This document shows, piece by piece, positions 58,758-64,000 of a stretch of DNA of 64,000 nt. The stretch comes from Arctic95D-9 sp035967665 (GTDB lineage Bacteria; Verrucomicrobiota; Verrucomicrobiia; Verrucomicrobiales; DEV007), in NCBI GenBank assembly GCA_035967665.1, contig JAYWLB010000120.1:62001-126000 (forward strand). Direction: 5' to 3'. The stretch's first letter is position 1. Each line of letters opens with the position of its first letter. The notes beneath the pieces were generated by a model. It was given only the letters and a program-made list of their open reading frames with translations. It was not told where the DNA came from and did no database searches. Both the position numbers and the translations under genes were made by a program.

Positions 58758-59525
58758 GTGGCTGCGGGTTGGGCTCTCCTGATCAGTGCGGAAGTGAACG
58801 GAAGTTATCCCCCCCTATATAAGATAGGAGGTCTTTTCTTTGCGGTATGGGGAATTTACCTTTTTGATCGTATTTTTGACTCGTTCCGGTTCCCGCTCAT
58901 AGAGTTGACTCCGCGACGTCATGTCTTTGCGAAGAAGCTCCGCTTTGTGCTTTTCGGTTTGAGCGCAGCAGCTCTCGTTGCAGCGGGCCTTTTTATTTTA
59001 CCGCATGTCCGGTGGGACCTCGTTGAAGCGGCAATTTTTCCCGGGATTCTTTGTCTTCTTTACTTCGTTGTTTTCAGGTTCATTAAGCGAAGCTCTGCAA
59101 TTGCGTTTCCGGCAAAGGAGCTGGTGATTGGATTCTGTTTTGCGAGTGGGGTGATGGTTGCGGCGGGGATTCGATTCTCCCCCCCTCCGAGTTTGTTGAT
59201 CGAAGGGGCGCTCGCGGCTCTCTTTGCCGGAAATTGTCTCATCATTGGGTGGGCCGAGCGGGAGTATGATCGACAGCTGGATGCTGCTGCGTTTTACGGG
59301 AAAAATCGGGCCGGGTTCCGGATTCCAACGGGGTTCTTCCTCCTTGCGGTTGTTCTCGCTGTCTGGCTTTGTCTCAGCCACTTACTTCCATTTATCGGAG
59401 GCGCTTTGATAGTTTGTTCGCTGCTTCAGCTAGGCTGTCGGAAATGGGCGGGAATGAACTTGATGCAGCCTCTCGCCGACGGCTCGCTTCTTTTTCCATG
59501 GTTACTCCTTCTTTTCTTCGGGTAA
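58758..59525 (+). CDS. UbiA-like multi-pass membrane protein
   Basis: At least 255 residues are encoded from a GTG at 58758. There are about seven membrane segments, with LFDRIFDSFRF near the start and GWAEREYDRQLDAAAF in the middle, recalling the Asp-rich motifs of UbiA prenyltransferases but not matching exactly. The same open frame continues upstream to 58683 with plausible protein (IVQEAISLPSNLCLDAPLV), so the true start is likely upstream at a non-ATG codon. It probably acts on a prenyl or lipid substrate. Confidence 0.65.
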   Translation: MAAGWALLISAEVNGSYPPLYKIGGLFFAVWGIYLFDRIFDSFRFPLIELTPRRHVFAKKLRFVLFGLSAAALVAAGLFILPHVRWDLVEAAIFPGILCLLYFVVFRFIKRSSAIAFPAKELVIGFCFASGVMVAAGIRFSPPPSLLIEGALAALFAGNCLIIGWAEREYDRQLDAAAFYGKNRAGFRIPTGFFLLAVVLAVWLCLSHLLPFIGGALIVCSLLQLGCRKWAGMNLMQPLADGSLLFPWLLLLFFG

Positions 59526-59589
59526 TTCGGCCCTATGAGGGTGCTTGCTCCGTTGACGGGTTTTAAGGCTGCGTTACACTCTGCCAGTT

Positions 59590-60861
59590 ATGCTGGATAT
59601 ACGTTTACTTCGAGAGGATCCTGAGAGCATCAAAGCACGAGTGAAAACTCGCGGCGGGGATGCCTGGACGCTCATTGATGAAATTCTCGAATGCGATGAG
59701 AAACGTCGCGTCGGTGAAACCGAAAAGCAGTCCCTTCAAAGTGATCGAAATCGTATCTCCAAGGAGATCGGTGTGCTTAAGAAGGAAGGTAAAGACAGCT
59801 CTGAGATTGAGGCCCGGGTTCGCGGAATCGGTGAGAAGATTAAGGCAATCGGCGAAGAGGTTGAGGCGGTGGAAACCCGTCAACGTGAACTGCTTTTGCA
59901 GGTTCCCAATCTTCCGCATGAGGCCTGTCCGGTGGGAGAGGATGAAGCTTCCAATCCGGAGATTCGTGTCTGGGGTGAGCAGCCTAAGTTTGAGTTTGAG
60001 CCAAAAGATCATGTCGCTCTCAGTGAGTCTCTCGGCCTTTTTGATTTTGAACTCGGCACCCGTGTCAGTGGCGCAGGGTTTGTCGCCTTTACCGGTCCGG
60101 GAGCCAAATTGGAGCGTGCTCTCATTCAATTCCTCCTCGACATGCACACGGAGCAGCACGGTTACCGTGAGGTGTCTCCGCCGTTTATTATCAATCGCGA
60201 CTCGATGTATGGGACCGGGCAGTTGCCCAAATTCGAGGATGATATGTATGGACTCGAGGACGGCGCCTTTTTCCTCGCTCCGACCGCTGAGGTTCCGGTG
60301 ACGAATCTCTACCGTGAGCAACTCCTTCAGGAGAAAGAGTTGCCGATTAAAGTAACGGCCTACACGCCGTGTTTTCGTCGTGAGGCGGGATCAGCGGGTC
60401 GTGAAAGTCGCGGGCTGATTCGCATGCACCAGTTCGATAAAGTCGAGCTCGTGAATGTTTCTCATCCCGACGAGTCTGCTGCGATGCTTGAGGCATTGAC
60501 GGTGGAGGCGGAGACGGTGCTTCAGAAACTGGGGCTCCACTACCGGACGATCGAGCTTTGCACGGGAGATATTGGATTCAGTTCTGCTAAAACCTATGAC
60601 ATCGAAGTGTGGGCGCCCGGTCATGGCGGTTACCTTGAAGTTTCGAGCTGCTCCAATTTCGGCGACTATCAGGCGCGTAGGATGCGTCTTCGTTTCAAGG
60701 ACGAGGATGGCAATAACCGCTTTTGTCACACACTCAACGGTTCGGGAACTGCGCTTCCACGACTCTTTGTCGCTCTGGTCGAAACCTGTCAGCAGGCTGA
60801 CGGAACGCTCAAGCTTCCTGAAGCGCTCGTGCCGTATTTCGGTGCTGAGACAATTGGGTGA
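59590..60861 (+). CDS. serS: Seryl-tRNA synthetase
   Basis: This 423-residue protein has an N-terminal coiled-coil arm (to about residue 110) that holds tRNA-Ser. The class II core shows TAEVPVTNLYREQLL, CFRREAGSAGRESRGLIRMHQF (motif 2), LEVSSCSNFGDYQARR and HTLNGSGTALPRLFVALVE (motif 3). Length is standard. It lies 64 bp downstream of the UbiA-like gene and may share its transcript. Confidence 0.97.
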   Translation: MLDIRLLREDPESIKARVKTRGGDAWTLIDEILECDEKRRVGETEKQSLQSDRNRISKEIGVLKKEGKDSSEIEARVRGIGEKIKAIGEEVEAVETRQRELLLQVPNLPHEACPVGEDEASNPEIRVWGEQPKFEFEPKDHVALSESLGLFDFELGTRVSGAGFVAFTGPGAKLERALIQFLLDMHTEQHGYREVSPPFIINRDSMYGTGQLPKFEDDMYGLEDGAFFLAPTAEVPVTNLYREQLLQEKELPIKVTAYTPCFRREAGSAGRESRGLIRMHQFDKVELVNVSHPDESAAMLEALTVEAETVLQKLGLHYRTIELCTGDIGFSSAKTYDIEVWAPGHGGYLEVSSCSNFGDYQARRMRLRFKDEDGNNRFCHTLNGSGTALPRLFVALVETCQQADGTLKLPEALVPYFGAETIG

Positions 60862-60865
60862 ATCG

Positions 60866-60881
60866 AACCCGTTTCCGGGTT
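60866..60881 (+). terminator. Small hairpin after serS
   Basis: The stem AACCCG/CGGGTT is followed only by AAG and A-rich sequence. It is too weak to be certain. Confidence 0.3.
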
Positions 60882-60890
60882 AAGAAAAAA

Positions 60891-60923
60891 CCCCCAACCC
60901 GGATGCTAAAACCGGATTGGGGG
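60891..60923 (-). terminator. Terminator of the TonB-receptor gene
   Basis: The stem CCCCCAACCCGG/CCGGATTGGGGG (one mismatch) is followed on the minus strand by TTTTTTC. A second hairpin GGTGATCC/GGGATCACC lies at 60933-60961. Confidence 0.75.
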
Positions 60924-60980
60924 CGGGAATCAGGTGATCCGGCCTTCCGGACGGGATCACCATTATGAAACAAAGTGTCT

Positions 60981-63140
60981 TTAGAATTGATACTTCAGTC
61001 CAAGGCGGACTTCCCGTCCCGGACTCGCGAGTCCTGATCCGGTGTAGATCGTGTGATCCTGATAGAATTCGTCGAAAATATTGTCCACGTTGAGGGTGGC
61101 GGAAAGCCCTTCGCAGGTTGGTACATTCCAGGCCACGTAGAGGTGGTTAACAGTATAGGCATCTTTCGCGGCGATCGCGGGAAACGGTCCACCTCCGGGG
61201 AGTGGCACCTCATCGACAGACTCCCTGATTTCAGCAGTCCAACCGACGGTTACGCCAATGTTTTCAAAAGTGTAGCCGACATCCGCGACCCAGCGGCGAC
61301 CTGCCACGACCATGCCGAGATCGTCGGGGTAGTCATATCCGAGCACTTCCGGTTCAGAGTGAAAAACTCCGACTGAGGCATGGAATCCCTCTTTTTGAAG
61401 GCCGACTTCAAATTCGTATCCTTCGTTTCGAATGTCACCGAGGCTGCCGGTTCCCCGGGCTCCGTTGGGATAGAGGAAATTGTCGATCGACTGTTTGAAT
61501 ACTGAACCGGAGCTATAGAACATCCCGGCGTCATAGCGGTAGCTCAGCTTCTGCGTTTCGGATTCTTCACCGTCGAGGTCAGGTGCGCGAACACCGGGGA
61601 AAAAGGCTTCGCGGATTCCAACACCGCGATAGGCTTCGGAGTGGCCTGCAGTGAGTGAGAAGTTTTCAAAAGGTGAGATCGTAAGGGCAACGTTGGGGCT
61701 CACGTCGGAGGATTGATACTCCTGACCTGAAATATCGGTGTAGTCGTAGTCATCGAAACGTGCCCCGAATCCCAGTGAGAGAATGTCGTTTAAAGGCAGC
61801 GTGTTTTGAATGTAGGCACCGAAGATGCTTTCCTGCTCGTTTCCACCCGGTGCACGGAACGCGTAGGTGGAGTTTGTGTCTTTATCCTGATAGTCGAATC
61901 CGTAGGTAGTTTCGAAATTACCGATTTTAGTGGTGTTGCGAATGTCGAGACCGAAAGTTGCGACCTCTGCCATTTCGCGGCTGGTTTGACGCTCGAAGCT
62001 CTGTTCAGTGTAGAAGAAGTTCGTTTCCACGTTTACGGCGTCATTCCATTCGGGATTGAAATCGTAATTCAGTGTAGTCGTGCGGCGCTGAGAATTGAGG
62101 CGCTGGAGCAAGCCGAGGGGTCGGCCTGTTGCGAGGAGGAAGGCCGGGTCGATGTTGACGCGATCGTAGGCGAGAGTGTCATCGGAAAAGTATTCGTAGC
62201 CAAAGTCGAGGGAGTGGCCCGTGTCACTTCTGCCTGACAATTTGAAAAGGAAATTTTCGCTCGTGAAGTCGGTGTTGGGAACAGTGTTTCCGTTTCCATC
62301 TTCGTAGGAATCCCGATCAGTGTATGAGCCTGAGAGGAGGTAACCCCAGTTGTCATTGATCAGTCCGTAGATGGCACCTGAACCTCGTGCCCCTTCGCCA
62401 TTCGAGTATCCGGTTCCTTTGAGGTAGCCACCGAATTCTTTCGTATCATACTGGAGCGGCTGCTTCCCGATGAATGATTTTCCGACGGGTTGTTTGGCAT
62501 CGGCAATGACGACCGGCTCGCCGCATTGAAGGAGATCGAACGCATTTTTGGTTTCAAACTTGATCGATCCGCCCAGGGCGCCGGGGCCATCGAGAGCTGT
62601 GCCACCGCCTGCGATAACGTCGACCCGCTTGAGGAGTTCGGGATCGATTAGGGTCGAACTCTGGTGATGGGAGAGGTTTGCCTGTGAAGCCCCGTCGACG
62701 GTGACGTTGAGCAATGTCGATTCGAGGTTGTTGACGAAAATTTGTTGTCCCTGGTTGCGCCCACCGTTGACGGTGACTGATGGATTTCTCCGGAAAGTGG
62801 TAGCGAGATCGGTTGCGTTGATCAGCTCCAGTTCGGTTGAATCAAGTTCGCTGAGCATTTCGCGGTTCCAGGAGTCATTAATGACGAGAGGCTCCTGTTC
62901 GACGACGGGAACCGGGGCGGGAGCTGGAGCGGGTGCCGGTCTTCGAACAGGCGCGGGTCGGGGAGCTGGCTTCACGGCTTCGACGACTGTCGAATCGAGA
63001 GAGGAGGTAGTTTCGCTCTCCTGCGCGTGGCCCTGGAAGATTGTGCCGGTAAAGAAAGTGGCAGCGATCACGAGGGGGAGCTTTCTGAAGCACAGATTGG
63101 TCCCTCCGTTGGTTTTTGTGTTATTGGGATTGAGTCTCAT
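60981..63140 (-). CDS. TonB-dependent outer-membrane receptor
   Basis: This 719-residue protein has a signal peptide (to about FQGHA-QE), then a Pro/Ala-rich stretch (PAPRPAPVRRPAPAPAP) unusual at this position. A plug domain (IFVNNLESTLLNVTVDGASQ, RVDVIAGGGTALDGPGALGG) is followed by a 22-strand-type barrel ending VRLGLKYQF with terminal Phe. Such receptors import iron complexes, cobalamin or other scarce ligands. The upstream DUF4198 gene on the same strand suggests a metal ligand, but the substrate is not determinable. Confidence 0.93.
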   Translation of the reverse strand: MRLNPNNTKTNGGTNLCFRKLPLVIAATFFTGTIFQGHAQESETTSSLDSTVVEAVKPAPRPAPVRRPAPAPAPAPVPVVEQEPLVINDSWNREMLSELDSTELELINATDLATTFRRNPSVTVNGGRNQGQQIFVNNLESTLLNVTVDGASQANLSHHQSSTLIDPELLKRVDVIAGGGTALDGPGALGGSIKFETKNAFDLLQCGEPVVIADAKQPVGKSFIGKQPLQYDTKEFGGYLKGTGYSNGEGARGSGAIYGLINDNWGYLLSGSYTDRDSYEDGNGNTVPNTDFTSENFLFKLSGRSDTGHSLDFGYEYFSDDTLAYDRVNIDPAFLLATGRPLGLLQRLNSQRRTTTLNYDFNPEWNDAVNVETNFFYTEQSFERQTSREMAEVATFGLDIRNTTKIGNFETTYGFDYQDKDTNSTYAFRAPGGNEQESIFGAYIQNTLPLNDILSLGFGARFDDYDYTDISGQEYQSSDVSPNVALTISPFENFSLTAGHSEAYRGVGIREAFFPGVRAPDLDGEESETQKLSYRYDAGMFYSSGSVFKQSIDNFLYPNGARGTGSLGDIRNEGYEFEVGLQKEGFHASVGVFHSEPEVLGYDYPDDLGMVVAGRRWVADVGYTFENIGVTVGWTAEIRESVDEVPLPGGGPFPAIAAKDAYTVNHLYVAWNVPTCEGLSATLNVDNIFDEFYQDHTIYTGSGLASPGREVRLGLKYQF

Positions 63141-63339
63141 TAGTGGGTTATCTATTGGACTCGGACGGCAGGAGGGTCAAAGTGGAAAGTTAGCGACGTC
63201 TTGCTATTCAGATAGTGGCAATGACAATCGGGCGTTTCAGGCTGCTGCCGGGAGAGGGAATGGTAAATCGAGGGCGGCGACGCCGGGGAGGGATGCGCCC
63301 TCGATTTTGGCGGGAGAAGGAGTTCCCGCCGGTTGCGGA
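63141..63339. promoter_or_regulatory. Intergenic hairpins between DUF4198 and TonB-receptor genes
   Basis: The 12-bp stem AAATCGAGGGCG/CGCCCTCGATTT (63265-63307) and a second stem GGCGGGA/TCCCGCC (63309-63330) follow the DUF4198 stop. They may end that transcript or act as a leader. I could not match a known riboswitch consensus. Confidence 0.5.
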
Positions 63340-64000
63340 TTACTCAGGGAGGACTTCCACGGTGAGGGTGTAACTGGCACCCTGTTTCATGGGAAGGCCT
63401 TTGAACTCCCCTGCTTCGAGATCAGCGGAGCCGTTGATCCAGTAGCGACCCGGTTCGGTCCAGGTGATTTCGATGATACCGTCATCATTACTTGTGAGGA
63501 CCATCTCGTCGACGCTGTTGCGGAAACGATCATTTCCTTTCACGATCGTGATCTCCTGGCCGGCGGCCGGTTTGCCGTTGAGCATGACGCGGAAGGTTGC
63601 GGTTTCGCCTGAGAAAAGATCGTTGGGGTGAGTGATGAATTCGAACTCGAGCCCGTCGCCTTTGAGGGCAACTTCGGTGGTTTCGCCGCAGGTGATGATG
63701 CTTTCGACACGAGTGTTGGATTTGAAAAGTTTCAGTTCTTCCATTTTGGATAAGTCCATTTTCCCCAGTTCCTCTTCATTTGACCGGAGACGTTTAGGCT
63801 CTCCGTTTTCTTTCCAGGAGGCAAACATACCGTTCATTTGGCTGGTGATTCGATAGGTCCCCTGCTCCTCGAGAAGCAGTTCGAAGGAACTCCGGATCTC
63901 CCCTTCTGCGGCACTTTTCAGTTCCACGGTTTTTCCGGTGGGACTCAAGGCCGTGATTCTTTCGAGAGGCAGCGCATGGTGATTGGGAAAAAAGAGGTCA
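63340..64000 (-). CDS. DUF4198 family periplasmic protein (5' end beyond window)
   Basis: At least 220 residues are encoded; the frame stays open through the window's right edge (FFPNHHALPLERITALSPTGK), so the TTG at 63948 is not a true start. The visible part is beta-rich with EGEIRSSFELLLEEQGTYRI, EFITHPNDLFSGETATFRV and a GRYWINGSADLE end, matching DUF4198 proteins linked to metal (Co/Ni/Fe) uptake. It precedes the TonB receptor on the same strand by 199 bp. Confidence 0.75.
   Translation of the reverse strand, partial: DLFFPNHHALPLERITALSPTGKTVELKSAAEGEIRSSFELLLEEQGTYRITSQMNGMFASWKENGEPKRLRSNEEELGKMDLSKMEELKLFKSNTRVESIITCGETTEVALKGDGLEFEFITHPNDLFSGETATFRVMLNGKPAAGQEITIVKGNDRFRNSVDEMVLTSNDDGIIEITWTEPGRYWINGSADLEAGEFKGLPMKQGASYTLTVEVLPE

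Noticed and set aside
63141..63339. Cobalamin or other riboswitch before the TonB receptor
   Set aside because: Hairpins are present, but I could not find a convincing B12-box or other known consensus.

Overview
The window looks like a Verrucomicrobiota chromosome; the exact family is not resolved. This is inferred from the mix of housekeeping genes (hisS, purU, comM, priA, manC, ruvX, ygfZ, serS), a TonB receptor next to a DUF4198 protein, a trio of small gcw_chp-type outer-membrane proteins, and serine-rich hinges in a giant Rhs protein. No rRNA or other species marker is present.

Layout. (1) Positions 1-2986 are backbone, all on the minus strand: the hisS start, purU, a tRNA-Leu with apparent anticodon AAG, a small secreted protein, and the 3' half of comM. 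(2) Positions 2989-48674 are an integrated island of about 45.7 kb that splits comM. The other comM half lies at 48669-49343, and the two halves join in frame to about 517 residues. A 10-bp direct repeat marks the two junctions. Immediately inside it, a 14-bp sequence at one end recurs inverted at the other, which is the pattern left by large serine integrases. A large serine recombinase starts 47 bp inside the left end, and an XRE regulator sits at the right end. (3) Positions 49434-64000 are backbone again: priA, three tandem outer-membrane-protein paralogues with near-identical 3' UTRs and terminators, a manC-ruvX-dehydrogenase-ygfZ operon, a UbiA-like membrane protein, serS, a TonB-dependent receptor and a DUF4198 protein.

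Inside the island, from left to right: the integrase; a RelA/SpoT-type HD hydrolase; two nuclease/phosphatase-superfamily proteins, one of them a secreted endonuclease I-EEP fusion; a small operon with RadC and a DUF2637 membrane protein; and a three-gene minus-strand operon of SEC-C protein, PD-(D/E)XK protein and a 1782-residue STAND-type NTPase. That operon is the best candidate for an undescribed antiphage system. Next come a methyltransferase, an IS66 relic, a 2229-residue Rhs protein with a JAB-like C-terminal domain and a downstream partner, a surface-glycan cluster (FrhB-pyruvyl transferase fusion, two glycosyltransferases, an epimerase), an Mrr-like nuclease, a ribbon-helix-helix protein, a second serine recombinase plus decayed recombinase fragments, and a right-hand block with ParB-like and possible replication proteins.

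Several island regulators are preceded by strong palindromes (13924-13943, 39091-39147, 40958-40978, 48212-48227), suggesting autoregulated maintenance modules. I see no conjugation machinery, so the island looks integrative and perhaps mobilizable. Its theme is defence, competition and surface modification. All functional statements come from reading motifs, not from database searches.
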